64,000 nucleotides of DNA from Pseudomonas helmanticensis (GTDB taxonomy: Bacteria > Pseudomonadota > Gammaproteobacteria > Pseudomonadales > Pseudomonadaceae), in assembly GCF_900182985.1 (NCBI RefSeq), contig NZ_FXUY01000001.1:1240001-1304000 (forward strand), in the 5' to 3' direction. A program made the translations under genes and the position numbers. The notes beneath the pieces were generated by a model. It was not told the origin of the DNA, did not search any database, and worked only from the letters and a program-made list of their open reading frames with translations. This document shows positions 9,706-20,083 of the stretch, piece by piece; position 1 is the stretch's first letter, and the number at the start of each line of letters is the position of its first letter.

Positions 9706-10128
9706 CTATTGCGCAGTGCGCTCCAGGGTAATCTTCAAGCCCGACTTCAAAGCCGCCAGATAAAGCCCGTCACGTTGTCGGCTGAAGAACTGGATTCTTG
9801 AGCCTTCCTTGCCGGTGATCGACAAGCCATCCGGATCGGGAAACCAGCCAATCGGCGTCTGCTCAAGCCATGCGCCTAGGCAGTCGGCGCCTTTGCCCAG
9901 GTTCTGATTGACCTGCAACTCGACGACGCAGGTATTCGAGGGTTTGTCCTGCAGCGCCTGTGCTTCAGGCGTGTCATCACGGCCGGACAATGTCGCCTGC
10001 CATGAGCCGGCGAATACTGCGGGTTCTTCAAGTCTGAGGCTGCTTGCCATAGTGGTTTCTCCTGAAATCGTGAAGAGCGCCGCCGTCAGCCACGCCATTG
10101 TCGTGTAGGTAAAAGCTTTACAGATCAT
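9706..10128 (-). CDS. inh: Periplasmic metalloprotease inhibitor, Inh/AprI family
   Basis: Small periplasmic inhibitor that binds the active site of serralysin-type proteases and protects the producing cell. It has 140 residues: a signal peptide, then the characteristic mature start SSLRL and an Inh beta-barrel. Two cysteines (NTCVVEL and ADCLGAWL) match the family disulphide, and PIGWFPDPDGLSITGKEG and the IQFFSRQRDGLYL block are recognisable Inh motifs. It sits between aprA and aprD, the standard place. The start codon is not well supported by a Shine-Dalgarno sequence; an internal ATG at 10098 is an alternative. The insert around residues 50-60 makes it slightly longer than classic Inh proteins. 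Confidence 0.86.
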   Translation of the reverse strand: MICKAFTYTTMAWLTAALFTISGETTMASSLRLEEPAVFAGSWQATLSGRDDTPEAQALQDKPSNTCVVELQVNQNLGKGADCLGAWLEQTPIGWFPDPDGLSITGKEGSRIQFFSRQRDGLYLAALKSGLKITLERTAQ

Positions 10129-10179
10129 GGGAATATTCGCTCCGGCGCGTAGCCTTGCCTAGAGGATCAGCCGATGCAA

Positions 10180-10217
10180 GTGAAGAAAGCGGCGCATTAC
10201 ACGCCGCTTTCCACTTC
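10180..10217 (-). terminator. Hairpin downstream of aprA
   Basis: An inverted repeat with stems GAAAGCGGCG (10185-10194) and CGCCGCTTTC (10202-10211), extended outward by AAGTG/CACTT, lies just after the aprA stop. On the minus strand it is followed by only a short T-rich run, so it may be a leaky terminator letting aprA be made in excess over inh-aprDEF. Confidence 0.6.
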
Positions 10218-10221
10218 TACA

Positions 10222-11688
10222 TCACGCCACGATGTCGCTGGTCGCCGCCTGGCCAACGGTGCTGACCTGGAAATCAGCCGCGCCGTGCCCGGAGAAGTCC
10301 ACCGACAGCAGGCTGTTGCCGCCCGACGAAGTCAGCACTGCATCGCCCGCCGCACCGGTGAAGGCGCTGACGAAGTGCAGGCCGGCGCCTTTGGTGATGC
10401 CGGTCAGGTCGATTTTGTCCAGACCACTGACGAAATCGAGAATCTGATCGATCGCACCTGGCTTGGAGTCGGAGCTGGCCGCAAACACGAACGTGTCCGA
10501 ACCCGCGCCGCCCCACAGCTTGTCGGCACCACCGGCGCCGAAGAGGATGTCGTTGCCGGCACCGCCCTTCAGTTCGTTGGCCACGCTGTTGCCGATCAGC
10601 AGGTCATTGCCGGAGCCGCCGATGGCGTTCTCGATGATGGCGCCCTTGGCGATGGACACGTTGCCCACCAGGCCGCCAACGTCGGAGAACGAGGCATCAT
10701 TGAGGTTGATCTTCTGGTTCTGGGTGAAACCCGAGAAGTCCAGAGTATCCTTGCCGCCCGCATCCCACACCGAGAACACCAGCTTGTCGCTAGACGACGA
10801 GGCGCTGAGGAAATCCCGCCCGGCATTGGAGTTGAAGCCGTAGGTGGTATCACCGGTACGGGTGTTCATGTTGGCGCCGTAGAGCTTCTGGATGGCAGCG
10901 ATATCGTCCATCAGCGGGCCGGACGAATAGGCTTCCACCCCGCCCTTGCTGAAGTTCTGGCTGGTGTTGCTCTCGCTCCAGTAACTCATGATGCTGTAAC
11001 CGCGGGTGTCCTGGCCGTAGGACGCATCGTTGTAAGTCGGGTTGCCATTACCGGCGTTGTAGTCGCCAGGGTGAGCAAGGCCCAGGGAGTGGCCGATTTC
11101 GTGGGTCAGGGTCTGACGACCGTAGTTGTTCAGATCCGGGGTCTTGTTCGGCGTGTAGCTGCTGTTGGTCAGGTACCACGAAGTGCCGTCATAACCGGCG
11201 CCGGTGCCTGGCAGGTAGGCGAACGCTGCTGCGCCATCCTGGCCACCGCTGTAGTTACCGAAGGTCATGTGGCCGTCACCGCCCGAGGCTTTCTCGGTGA
11301 AGGTCACGTTGGCCACATCGGCCCAGGATTGCATGGCGAGCTTGGCCTGGGCTTGTTGTTGTGCGTTGAACTGGCTGAACCCGCTGATCCCGTGCTTGTT
11401 CATCGTGCTGGACGATGCCGAGGTCAGGAACGTGTAGGTGAGTTCGATCTTGCCGCTGCCATCCTTGTCCTGGTAGGCAGCGCCGTCGCGCAGCAACTGG
11501 GTTGCGGCCTGGTCGACGGAAAAGGAGGGTTTGCCATTGACCGTGAGGTTGCCGCCACGATCGTATTGGTGGCTGAAGCTATCGATCTGGTTAAACGCCG
11601 AGCTGGCTGCAGCCAGAGGTTGCGGCGCCGCGGACAGCAAAAAAGCCTGTTCGGCGGTATCAATAGCATTAGCTTTAACTTTCGACAT
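10222..11688 (-). CDS. aprA: Serralysin-family alkaline metalloprotease AprA (AprX)
   Basis: Secreted zinc endopeptidase of the serralysin (M10B) family, 488 residues. The start is ATG at 11688 ([10 protein letters not shown]) because GGAAG stands eight bases upstream and the family begins here; the frame is open further upstream without similarity. The zinc site [11 protein letters not shown] spans residues 196-206, followed by the Met-turn SIMSYW. C-terminal RTX nonapeptides ([30 protein letters not shown]) bind calcium, and the extreme C-terminus DIVA is a type I secretion signal of the hydrophobic-tail type. There is no N-terminal signal peptide. Export should be by AprDEF and inhibition by Inh encoded downstream. 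This is the milk-spoilage protease (AprX) of P. fluorescens. Its leader carries an RsmA-like site. Confidence 0.97.
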   Translation of the reverse strand: MSKVKANAIDTAEQAFLLSAAPQPLAAASSAFNQIDSFSHQYDRGGNLTVNGKPSFSVDQAATQLLRDGAAYQDKDGSGKIELTYTFLTSASSSTMNKHGISGFSQFNAQQQAQAKLAMQSWADVANVTFTEKASGGDGHMTFGNYSGGQDGAAAFAYLPGTGAGYDGTSWYLTNSSYTPNKTPDLNNYGRQTLTHEIGHSLGLAHPGDYNAGNGNPTYNDASYGQDTRGYSIMSYWSESNTSQNFSKGGVEAYSSGPLMDDIAAIQKLYGANMNTRTGDTTYGFNSNAGRDFLSASSSSDKLVFSVWDAGGKDTLDFSGFTQNQKINLNDASFSDVGGLVGNVSIAKGAIIENAIGGSGNDLLIGNSVANELKGGAGNDILFGAGGADKLWGGAGSDTFVFAASSDSKPGAIDQILDFVSGLDKIDLTGITKGAGLHFVSAFTGAAGDAVLTSSGGNSLLSVDFSGHGAADFQVSTVGQAATSDIVA

Positions 11689-11695
11689 AAACACA

Positions 11696-11703
11696 CTTCC
11701 TTG
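11696..11703 (-). promoter_or_regulatory. RsmA/CsrA-type binding motif over the aprA ribosome binding site
   Basis: On the minus strand the bases read CAAGGAAG, an exact fit to the CANGGANG core recognised by RsmA/CsrA proteins, and this is also the Shine-Dalgarno sequence of aprA. The motif fit is seen directly. That aprA is repressed through its leader by RsmA/RsmE is known in P. protegens; applying it here is inference. Confidence 0.65.
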
Positions 11704-12039
11704 TTTAGCAATGGAACAGTTTTTGTCCGATAGCGACAATCTCTGGCGAGATAGTCCTATCACTCGCCCAATGAAGGCATCGGAAACCTGACACAATTTG
11801 AAATCTGACGTAAAGCATTTTTTTGAGATCAAATTGAACTGTTTGGTGGAACTGCCGTAAACAAAGCGCGCGCTGACGAAAGAATGTTTTAAACGGTAGA
11901 GAACTGCCTAATTGTCTGACGATTTTCTATTTAATTATTAAATATGGGTAAGTTGTTTTTTGTTAGGCGCGTCTCACTTTGCTGCACTTTAATAGTGCGA
12001 TGCCAGTGTATTGATATCAGCCACCACCCCACTCAAAAC
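11704..12039. other. AT-rich intergenic region upstream of aprA
   Basis: About 335 bp without a convincing gene. The stretch around 11925-11960 is strongly AT-rich (TTTAATTATTAAATAT) compared with its surroundings and probably contains the aprA promoter or sites for AT-binding proteins. I could not fix a promoter. Confidence 0.5.
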
Positions 12040-12130
12040 TGTAGGAGCTGACGAGTGCAACGAGGCTGCGATCTTTGATTTTGCGTTTAACGGCGGATCA
12101 ACAGATCGCAGCCTGCGGCAGCTCCTACGG
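12040..12130. repeat. REP palindrome pair
   Basis: Inverted GTAGGAGCTG.../...CAGCTCCTAC modules; the left arm is degenerate (GACGAGTGCAACGAGGC). It separates the aprA promoter region from the end of the binding-protein gene and may act as a terminator for the latter. Confidence 0.8.
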
Positions 12131-12134
12131 GGGG

Positions 12135-13274
<1,140 letters not shown>

Positions 13275-13619
13275 TCAGAAAATCAGCACGTAGGTCTTGC
13301 GCACGGTCTCCTGGATATCCCAGATACCGAGCGAGTTGGCTGGCAACATCAGTGCGTCGCCACCTTGTATGTGCAGGGTTTCGCCGCCACCGTCCGGGGT
13401 GAAGGTGCAGCGCCCGGAAATGAAATGGCAAAATTCCTGGGCGGTGATCTGCCGGCGCCAGCGCCCGGGCGTGCATTCCCAGACGCCGGTTTCGACGCCG
13501 TCGTCGCGCTCGACGCTGGTGGTCGAGGCAACCGCGACCGGTTCGCCCAGCGGCACGGCCACCGGATTGGATTCGTCGAGTTTTAATGTCGCGGTGTTCT
13601 TGAACTGCGTAATGCTCAT
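13275..13619 (-). CDS. Small cupin-domain protein (Cupin_3/DUF861 type)
   Basis: A 114-residue single-domain cupin. The centre reads GVWECTPGRWRRQITAQEFCHFISGRC... (first 20 residues shown elsewhere in this style are enough to recognise the fold), followed by FTPDGGGETLHIQGGDAL and ending KTYVLIF, the pattern of the DUF861 cupins that often sit beside amine or ureide catabolic genes. Start ATG at 13619 has AGGT about eight bases upstream. It lies between the FAD oxidase and the polyamine-binding protein with short gaps, so all three are probably one operon. It has few metal-binding histidines (one His in EFCHF), so it may bind or stabilise rather than catalyse. Function is not known. Confidence 0.82.
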   Translation of the reverse strand: MSITQFKNTATLKLDESNPVAVPLGEPVAVASTTSVERDDGVETGVWECTPGRWRRQITAQEFCHFISGRCTFTPDGGGETLHIQGGDALMLPANSLGIWDIQETVRKTYVLIF

Positions 13620-13649
13620 GGTCGGACCTGTCTATTCAATAAACGACGT

Positions 13650-15056
13650 TCAGTGCATGAAACCTTCCATGAAGCTCGCCACCTGGCTGGCAAGCTTGCG
13701 CCGCCATGGCGCGGTCGCCGGGTTGGCCAGGGTCTGGTCTTCGTGGACAAAACTTTTGATGATCGCGTTGTAACCGAGCCAGCGGCACGGCTCCGGCTCC
13801 CACGCGCGCAGCGCATGAATCCCGCCGTCGGGCAGCACCCATGGCTGCTGAGTCAGTTCGCTGTCGCGCTCCAGAATCAGATCCGCCAGGGTGCGACCGC
13901 CAAGATTGCTGGCGCCAACGCCCTCGCCGCCATAACCGCCGGACAACGCGATGCCGTTAGCGCGATCGCAGAGCATGTGCGGCTTGAAGTGCCGGGACAT
14001 GCCGAGGTTGCCGCCCCAGGCGTGGGTGATCTGCACGGTTTTCAGTTGCGGGAACAGCTCGCCAAACAGATAACGGCGCAGCTCGACTTCATCGCGGGTC
14101 AGGTCAAAGTTGTGGCGCAGCTTGCCGGCGAACTGGTAGCCGCCACGGGCGCCGAAGATCAGGCGATTGTCGGCGCTGCGCTGGCCATAGGTGACCTGGC
14201 GGCTGAACTCGCTGAACGCTTGCCCGCGATTCAGCCCGATCTCGTCCCAGGTGGCGGCAGATAACGGCTCGGTGGCGACGATCAGGCTTTGCACCGGCAA
14301 CTGATAGCGACCCAGCGGTGGCAAGGTCACCGAATAACCTTCGACCGCCGGCACAATCCAGCGACTGCGCACGCTGGCCTTGGCGGTGCGCAAGCTGCCC
14401 GCCTGCCAATGGGTGACCGGGCTGTTTTCGTAGATTTTCACGCCCATGTTCTGCACGGTCCGCGCCAGACCACGCACCAGTTTGGCCGGGTGGATGGTCG
14501 CCACGTGCGGCGCATAGATGCCGCCATAAGGCTTGGCCACGCGGATCTGCTGCGCCAGTTGCTCGGGGCTGAGCCAGCGGTAATCGTTGTCGGTCAGGCC
14601 TTGGGCGTGCAGTTTGCTCAGGTAGTCGCGCAGCGTGGCTTCCTGTTCCGGATAGCGCGCAGCACAGTAAAGAACACCGCCCTTGCGGTAGTCGCAGTCA
14701 ATGCCTTCGCGCTCAAGGACCACCTCGACTTCATCGGGGATGCTGTGCAGCAGGTCGAACGAGGCGCGACGCCGTTCCGGCGACAGACCGGCCAACAGCC
14801 GATCCTCGCCGAGCAGATTGCCCATCAGCCAGCCGCCATTGCGACCGGAAGCACCGAAGCCGGCGGTTTGCGCCTCGACGATGGCGATATCCAGGCCAGG
14901 AGCCAGTTTCTTCAGGTAGTACGCCGTCCACAGCCCGGTGTAACCGGCGCCGATGATCGCCACGTCGACGTCCAGGTCCCGCTCAAGCTCAGGCCGCGCA
15001 AGCAACGGCTCATCGAGTTGATCCATCCACAAACTGATAGTGCGCCACGCCGGCAT
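13650..15056 (-). CDS. FAD-dependent amine oxidoreductase (PuuB-like, DAO family)
   Basis: Flavoprotein oxidase of the D-amino-acid oxidase fold, 468 residues, related to gamma-glutamylputrescine oxidase. The ATG at 15056 has GGAG six bases upstream; a GTG at 15071 is an alternative. The dinucleotide-binding motif AIIGAGYTGLWTAYYL lies near residues 33-48, and FGASGRNGGWLMGN follows, the usual second FAD contact of the PuuB/OrdL group. The C-terminal part holds the FAD-closing block SGGYGGEGVGASNLGGRTLADLI in shortened view. With the polyamine-binding protein downstream it suggests oxidation of polyamines, glutamylated polyamines or a related amine; no glutamylpolyamine synthetase is in the window, so the substrate is open. 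Confidence 0.86.
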   Translation of the reverse strand: MPAWRTISLWMDQLDEPLLARPELERDLDVDVAIIGAGYTGLWTAYYLKKLAPGLDIAIVEAQTAGFGASGRNGGWLMGNLLGEDRLLAGLSPERRRASFDLLHSIPDEVEVVLEREGIDCDYRKGGVLYCAARYPEQEATLRDYLSKLHAQGLTDNDYRWLSPEQLAQQIRVAKPYGGIYAPHVATIHPAKLVRGLARTVQNMGVKIYENSPVTHWQAGSLRTAKASVRSRWIVPAVEGYSVTLPPLGRYQLPVQSLIVATEPLSAATWDEIGLNRGQAFSEFSRQVTYGQRSADNRLIFGARGGYQFAGKLRHNFDLTRDEVELRRYLFGELFPQLKTVQITHAWGGNLGMSRHFKPHMLCDRANGIALSGGYGGEGVGASNLGGRTLADLILERDSELTQQPWVLPDGGIHALRAWEPEPCRWLGYNAIIKSFVHEDQTLANPATAPWRRKLASQVASFMEGFMH

Positions 15057-15108
15057 GCAAGACTCCGCCACTGAAAACCTTCGATGGCGTCGATCCTAGT
15101 GCGTGAGT

Positions 15109-15924
15109 TCAGCCGATGTCTTGCGCGCGTGTCCGCAAAGAAATTTGTTTGGCGTAAGCCTTCGGTGACTGGCCGGTGTGCTGACGGAAACAGCTGTAGA
15201 ACGCTGATAACGAATTGAATCCGGCGGCGAACGCCAGCTCATCGATGCGCAACGGCGGCGCGGCATGGTCCAAAGAACGCAGCAAATGCTGCAGGCGCGC
15301 CTGATTGACGTAACGGTAGAAGCTTTGCCCCAGCACCTGATTGAGCAGGTAGGAAATCTGATTGCGACTGTAACCGCACTCCTTCGCCACCCGTTGCAGG
15401 TCGAGTTCGGGATCAAGGTAAGGCTGCTGTTTTTCGAAATACTGCTGCAGATCTTCGGCCATGAAGCTTAACTGGCGTGGCGACAAGCCCAGGCGACTGA
15501 CTGCCGGGCGTTGGTTCGCCGCCGTGCTGCCACTGCTTTGCGTGCGCACCAGCGAAGCATATTCGTTGACGCGCCAGATCAGCCCGTCCTTGACCGTAAT
15601 CGCTTCGCTGGAACGAAACGACACCAGGCCATCCCCGCCCCGCAGCGTGACTTCGTATTGAATGAACGCGGTGTTGCCGTCGACGCGAATGCGGTCGCAA
15701 TGCTCAAGCAGCTCGTCGGATTCTCGCGGCATGCTGACGCGCACGTACTCGCGCAACTCATCGAGACCAAGTACACGGTTCTGGAAGAAATCGTTGTACT
15801 GAATGTCCCGATGATACAGCGCCATCACGCTGTCCAGGTCCCGATGCTTCCAGCTCAAGTGGTAGCGCATGACCGTGGCGGCCGTGGCTTCGGTCTGATC
15901 GGGGCCGTCGTCGTCGGCGTGCAT
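15109..15924 (-). CDS. AraC-family regulator with N-terminal SnoaL-like domain
   Basis: Transcription regulator of about 271 residues. I place the start at ATG 15924 (MHADDDG); an in-frame TTG at 16014 would add 30 residues. Residues 10-130 resemble a SnoaL/NTF2-like fold (RYHLSWKHRDLDSVMALYH, IQYNDFFQNRVLG, GLIWRVNEYASL), unusual as a sensor on an AraC protein. The C-terminal ~100 residues are two helix-turn-helix motifs (DLQRVAKECGYSRNQISYLL and ELAFAAGFNSLSAFYSCF). It is transcribed toward and 50 bp upstream of the FAD oxidase gene, so it is the likely regulator of the amine group; the ligand is presumably sensed by the NTF2-like pocket. Confidence 0.85.
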   Translation of the reverse strand: MHADDDGPDQTEATAATVMRYHLSWKHRDLDSVMALYHRDIQYNDFFQNRVLGLDELREYVRVSMPRESDELLEHCDRIRVDGNTAFIQYEVTLRGGDGLVSFRSSEAITVKDGLIWRVNEYASLVRTQSSGSTAANQRPAVSRLGLSPRQLSFMAEDLQQYFEKQQPYLDPELDLQRVAKECGYSRNQISYLLNQVLGQSFYRYVNQARLQHLLRSLDHAAPPLRIDELAFAAGFNSLSAFYSCFRQHTGQSPKAYAKQISLRTRAQDIG

Positions 15925-16187
15925 AAAAGGCTCAGTGCAAAAGAATCGAGCTTGCCCAAGTTCGACACCGGCAGCAATGGCTAATCGATAGTGGCCATCT
16001 GGCGCTCTCGCCAACGAGCGTGACCTACATCAAAAAAATCAAAGCAATCGCCAAATGAACTGAAAATTCTCACAGGAATTTCACACCGGGATGCTACTTT
16101 TAATGGCAAGCACCGGTTGAGCCAATGAAGGCTCTTCCCACCTAACATGAGCAAACGGAAGCGCTCGATGAAGAAGGCGGGCAACAC

Positions 16188-16460
16188 ATGAATAAAGGGT
16201 CAAGCAAAGTCACGTTCCCCAACGCTTGCCAGCTGATGCGCTGGCATTTTCATCCCATGGGTTTCGAGGCGACGATGGATGCGCCGGGCAGCATGATTGC
16301 CCGCCTGTTCGATCGAGTCAGTGGCGAAACGATGATCGCCATCGCCGGCATACCGTGCGCCACGGTGATGAATGCCGCTGATGTCGAGCGAATTATTGAG
16401 GCTGTGGAGGACGAATTGGAGGCCTTTGTACCTCCAGAGTCTTTTAGGAGTTACGCATAA
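16188..16460 (+). CDS. DUF1652 small protein
   Basis: A 90-residue soluble protein resembling the DUF1652 family, which is common in Pseudomonas and has no known function. Recognisable elements are the CQLMRWHFHPMGFEA opening, the central PGSMIARLFDRVSGE and GIPCATVMNAADVERII, and an acidic C-terminal helix. No signal peptide or membrane segment. It stands alone between divergent/convergent neighbours and is closed by a strong terminator at 16479-16506. Confidence 0.75.
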   Translation: MNKGSSKVTFPNACQLMRWHFHPMGFEATMDAPGSMIARLFDRVSGETMIAIAGIPCATVMNAADVERIIEAVEDELEAFVPPESFRSYA

Positions 16461-16478
16461 GCTACTGATTTACAATAA

Positions 16479-16506
16479 GAAAGCCCGCATTTATGCGGGC
16501 TTTTTT
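16479..16506. terminator. Bidirectional rho-independent terminator
   Basis: Stem AAGCCCGCAT / ATGCGGGCTT with a two-base loop, flanked by T runs on both strands, lies between the convergent DUF1652 and helicase genes. Confidence 0.92.
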
Positions 16507-16510
16507 GTGG

Positions 16511-18985
16511 CTAGGCGGTGTGTTTTTCCGGTCGATGGTCGGCGAAGAACGCTTTGCCTTTGGCCACCCGGTCGGACGCCCGGGGCATGTTCACGGCTTG
16601 GGTTTCCTGCGGCTCGACGTACCAGTAGCAGTGACTGACGGCGCGGGTGATACCGACATAGGCCAGGCGCAGTATTTCGTCCTTCTGCGCGGTATCGTAG
16701 GGCTCGCTGTCGCCATTTTTGCCCAGCCCGGCCATGCGGTAGACCTGATTCTTGTAAGGCGAACTGGTCAGATGCTGACAATCGCCCAGCAGGAACACTG
16801 CATCAGCTTGCAGACCCTTGGCGCTGTGGTAAGTCAGTTGCTTGAGGCGGCGAGCGCCATACGGCAAGCTCGAATCAACATTAACTACAGCCTGAATATG
16901 CTCTTCAATCAATAGCTTATCGCTGCTTTTTCGATAGAGCATCAAGATTGAATGACCTTGGCGATAGTGTTCGGCCAAGCGCTGCCCCAAGGCCTGATCA
17001 TCACGCTGCAGGATGTTGACCGGCTGCAACGATTTCGGCTCGCCGCTGGCCTTGGCCTTCTTGCCGGGAATCGCCGGTGCTGCGCGAACAATATGCTCGG
17101 CCGCATCGATGATGTGTTGATGGCTGCGATAGTTATCACTGAGCATCACGCGTGTGGTACTCGGCGAAGGGAACTCCTTGTTGAATTCCATGAAATACGT
17201 CGGCGAACTGCCCCGCCATCCATAGATCGACTGCCAGTCATCACCCACGCACAACAACGACGAACGCTGCGCTCCGCGACCGACGTGCATGGCCGGGCCA
17301 CGGCTGCGGATTTCCGTGAGGCTGGCGCGGATCCACGAGACTATCTGGGGCGATACATCCTGAAATTCATCGATCATCAGGTGCGACAGTGGCCGTAGCA
17401 ACTCATCACTCAACAGTTTGAGATTCTCTGGCGAATGTTCGCTGAACAGCGCGAACATGCGGTTGTAAGTCATCACCGGCGGTTTCTGGTCGAGCAAATG
17501 ATCTTCGAACGCCCGCCAGAACAGACTCAGCGCCTCAAAGAAAAACCGGTCCGGGTCGTCCTTGGCAAAACTCATGCGCCCGACAGCGTCCGGAACATCC
17601 AGCCCAAGGTTCTCGATAAAGCCTGCAGCGGCGACAAAACAATCGAGTAAAGGCGCCGATGCCAACTCGCCTTTGACCTTGTAGTCGAACCCTGGCCCCG
17701 CACTGGCATCGCCCGCCAAGGTCGCCAAAACGCGCTTTGATGACTCGTAACTATCCAACCATATCAATGGCTTACGGCAGAAAGCTTGAAACAGGGTGCG
17801 CTTTACTGCCCACTCCGCCCGCACCGACAGCTTGGCGCTGGGTCGGCAAACCTGAGGGTTTTCACGGGGGTCGAAGCCAAGCACTACCCAGGCATCGAGA
17901 CTCGGAATATAGCCGTGGCAATGGAAGGTCGAGCCATTGATATCAAAGGTCTGCCGCTTCGGCTCAATGCCTTTGATTGGCCAGGCACCGGCGCGCAACC
18001 ACAGATCTTCGATCGCGTCGCACAGCTCGTCGTCGCGCTTCGCTGCCAGCTCGGTCACTGCCATGCGTTTTTGCACGTCAGGATGATCGCGCTCCAGCTC
18101 CTTGAGCTGCAAACCGGCACGCGACAGCGGTTGAATCAACTGGCGGAAACGCTCGTCCTCGCTGAACAAACGGTGATAGCAGGCGTTCAATTGTTGGCGT
18201 TGCGCATCGTTGATACGCAGGTCGAACGGATTGCTATCAACCTCTTCTTCGCCGCCCTGCGGCCGCAGGCTGAGGTTTTCAAATGCCTGCAAACGCTCGA
18301 ACCCGGGCAGGCTGCGAACCATCGGCAAGATCCGCGAATGAAAGGTTCGCACCAGTTCGCGCGCCTGCTTCAGGCTGAGTGCCTGACCCCAGAGTGCGAA
18401 CAGTTCGATCAACTTATTGATGAAATCCTTGCGCGACTCGCGGGTGAAGGTCACCACGGTCATCGAGTCCAGCTCGAATCCGAGGTAATGGCTCAGCAGC
18501 AGGATGCGCAACACCAGCGTGGTCGATTTGCCCGCGCCAGCGCCAGCGACCACGGAGGTCGACGGCGTATCGCTGAAGATCATCTTCCATTGCGCTGCGC
18601 TCGGCTGCGCATGCTCCGGCAACAAACGCCCGACATCGGCCTTCATGCGTTTTTTCAGCTCTGCCGTCAGCGGCAGGCGCCAATCGTCGAACAGGTGATT
18701 GTCGACACTGGGCGGACGATGCTCGGTGTTGCGGCTGTCGCGGATCAGCAGGACTTGCTGCCCCTCTTCCAGACCTTCGAGCTTGCCTTCTTTAAAGCCA
18801 TATTCGACGCCAGCGGTGTGCCCGCTGCGAAAGCCATCCGCCTGACCGTGCAGCCACGATGCACGGTGCTGGGCACGCAATCGGGTCAAGCCGTGGCCGA
18901 AAAAGCGCGCGGCCAGACGTTTGAACCATGGCATCTCGGCCAGGGGGCGAAGTTCGGGAGGAAGATCGGGGGTGTGTTGCGCCAC
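16511..18985 (-). CDS. UvrD-like superfamily 1 DNA helicase
   Basis: ATP-dependent SF1A helicase, 824 residues. Walker A is AGAGAGKST at 147-155, motif II is MIDEFQDVSPQ, motif III VGDDWQSIYGWRGS, and the C-terminal region has TYHSAKGLQADAVFLLGD and RLAYVGITRAVSHCYWYV (motifs V and VI). The ~130-residue N-terminal part, with a Gly/Glu-rich stretch (GVEYGFKEGKLEGLEEGQ), and the large insert between motifs Ia and II distinguish it from UvrD and Rep; it is closer to stand-alone UvrD-family helicases of unknown role. It is a single-gene unit ending at the shared terminator. A DNA repair or recombination role is inferred from family only. Confidence 0.88.
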   Translation of the reverse strand: MAQHTPDLPPELRPLAEMPWFKRLAARFFGHGLTRLRAQHRASWLHGQADGFRSGHTAGVEYGFKEGKLEGLEEGQQVLLIRDSRNTEHRPPSVDNHLFDDWRLPLTAELKKRMKADVGRLLPEHAQPSAAQWKMIFSDTPSTSVVAGAGAGKSTTLVLRILLLSHYLGFELDSMTVVTFTRESRKDFINKLIELFALWGQALSLKQARELVRTFHSRILPMVRSLPGFERLQAFENLSLRPQGGEEEVDSNPFDLRINDAQRQQLNACYHRLFSEDERFRQLIQPLSRAGLQLKELERDHPDVQKRMAVTELAAKRDDELCDAIEDLWLRAGAWPIKGIEPKRQTFDINGSTFHCHGYIPSLDAWVVLGFDPRENPQVCRPSAKLSVRAEWAVKRTLFQAFCRKPLIWLDSYESSKRVLATLAGDASAGPGFDYKVKGELASAPLLDCFVAAAGFIENLGLDVPDAVGRMSFAKDDPDRFFFEALSLFWRAFEDHLLDQKPPVMTYNRMFALFSEHSPENLKLLSDELLRPLSHLMIDEFQDVSPQIVSWIRASLTEIRSRGPAMHVGRGAQRSSLLCVGDDWQSIYGWRGSSPTYFMEFNKEFPSPSTTRVMLSDNYRSHQHIIDAAEHIVRAAPAIPGKKAKASGEPKSLQPVNILQRDDQALGQRLAEHYRQGHSILMLYRKSSDKLLIEEHIQAVVNVDSSLPYGARRLKQLTYHSAKGLQADAVFLLGDCQHLTSSPYKNQVYRMAGLGKNGDSEPYDTAQKDEILRLAYVGITRAVSHCYWYVEPQETQAVNMPRASDRVAKGKAFFADHRPEKHTA

Positions 18986-19262
18986 GCTGACGGGCTCCAG
19001 TGTGTGAGGCTGTTGCGGCTATGGTGTCTGTATTTGCCGTTGAGTTCTAGCGAAATGCTTACAGGTCATTGGTTTAGACGATCAATTGAAGGTAGGACAA
19101 GACGATTTTGATCGCCGCTCTCATCAGTCATTTAGATAATAACGCCGCACTTTTTACGCTTTTTATCGATGGTTAACTGATAGATGATCGCCGTCATAAA
19201 CCAACGGTCTCGCGTCGGGTGCAAGCTTCGCGCCCCATGACGAACCTTTTGAGGAGACGATC

Positions 19263-19958
19263 ATGCTTGAACTCAGACCTTTCAACTCGCTGGGCGGCGC
19301 CCATCACGGCTGGTTGGATGCCCATCACCATTTTTCGTTCGCCGAGTATTACGATCCGCAGCGCATGAGCTGGGGCAACCTGCGCGTGTGGAACGACGAC
19401 ATCATCGCCGCGGGTACCGGTTTTCCGCAGCATCCGCACCGCGACATGGAAATCATCACTTACGTCCGTGAAGGCGCGATTACTCACCAGGACAATCTCG
19501 GCAACAAGGGCCGTACTGAAGCGGGCGACGTGCAGGTAATGAGTGCCGGTACCGGCATTGCGCACAGCGAGTACAACCTGGAAGCGCATGACACCAAGAT
19601 TTTCCAGATCTGGATTTTGCCCACCGAAACCGGCGCGCCGCCTTCGTGGGGTGCAAAACCGTTTCCAAAGGGCGAGCGGGAAGGCTTCGTGACATTGGCC
19701 AGCGGCAAGGACGGCGATGACCAGAGCCTGCGCATTCGGGCCGATGCACGTTTGGTCGCGGCGAATATCAAGGCTGGGGAAACCGCAGAGTATCGACTGG
19801 ATGAAGGGCGTCGCGCCTATCTGGTGCCAGCAACCGGTGTGATTGAAGTCAATGGCTTGCGTGCACAAGCTCGAGACGGTGTCGCGGTAGCGCATGAGCA
19901 GGTGCTGACCGTCACGGCGATTGAAGACAGTGAAATCGTCTTGGTGGATCTGGCTTGA
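19263..19958 (+). CDS. Pirin-family bicupin (YhhW-like)
   Basis: A 231-residue pirin/quercetin-dioxygenase-like protein. The N-terminal cupin has the metal ligands in FPQHPHRDMEIITYV (two His and one Glu) and AGTGIAHSEYN (fourth His); WILPTETGAPPSW is a pirin signature. The C-terminal cupin is degenerate, as usual. GAGGAG is placed eight bases before the ATG. YhhW of E. coli has quercetinase activity in vitro; the natural role is unclear. Monocistronic: helicase upstream is divergent and a terminator follows. Confidence 0.92.
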   Translation: MLELRPFNSLGGAHHGWLDAHHHFSFAEYYDPQRMSWGNLRVWNDDIIAAGTGFPQHPHRDMEIITYVREGAITHQDNLGNKGRTEAGDVQVMSAGTGIAHSEYNLEAHDTKIFQIWILPTETGAPPSWGAKPFPKGEREGFVTLASGKDGDDQSLRIRADARLVAANIKAGETAEYRLDEGRRAYLVPATGVIEVNGLRAQARDGVAVAHEQVLTVTAIEDSEIVLVDLA

Positions 19959-19976
19959 TCGCTTGAACGCGAGCCA

Positions 19977-20012
19977 CAAAAAAGGGGCAACCATGACGGT
20001 TGCCCCTTTTTT
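19977..20012. terminator. Rho-independent terminator after the pirin gene
   Basis: Perfect stem AAAAGGGGCAACC / GGTTGCCCCTTTT with a five-base loop and flanking A and T runs; it can serve both the pirin gene and the convergent phosphoglucomutase gene. Confidence 0.93.
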
Positions 20013-20083
20013 ATCTTTGCTTTGCAAACTCCGTATTTTGGGGAGATTTATCCCCTCTCTACTGGGTTATCTGCAGGCTCGGA

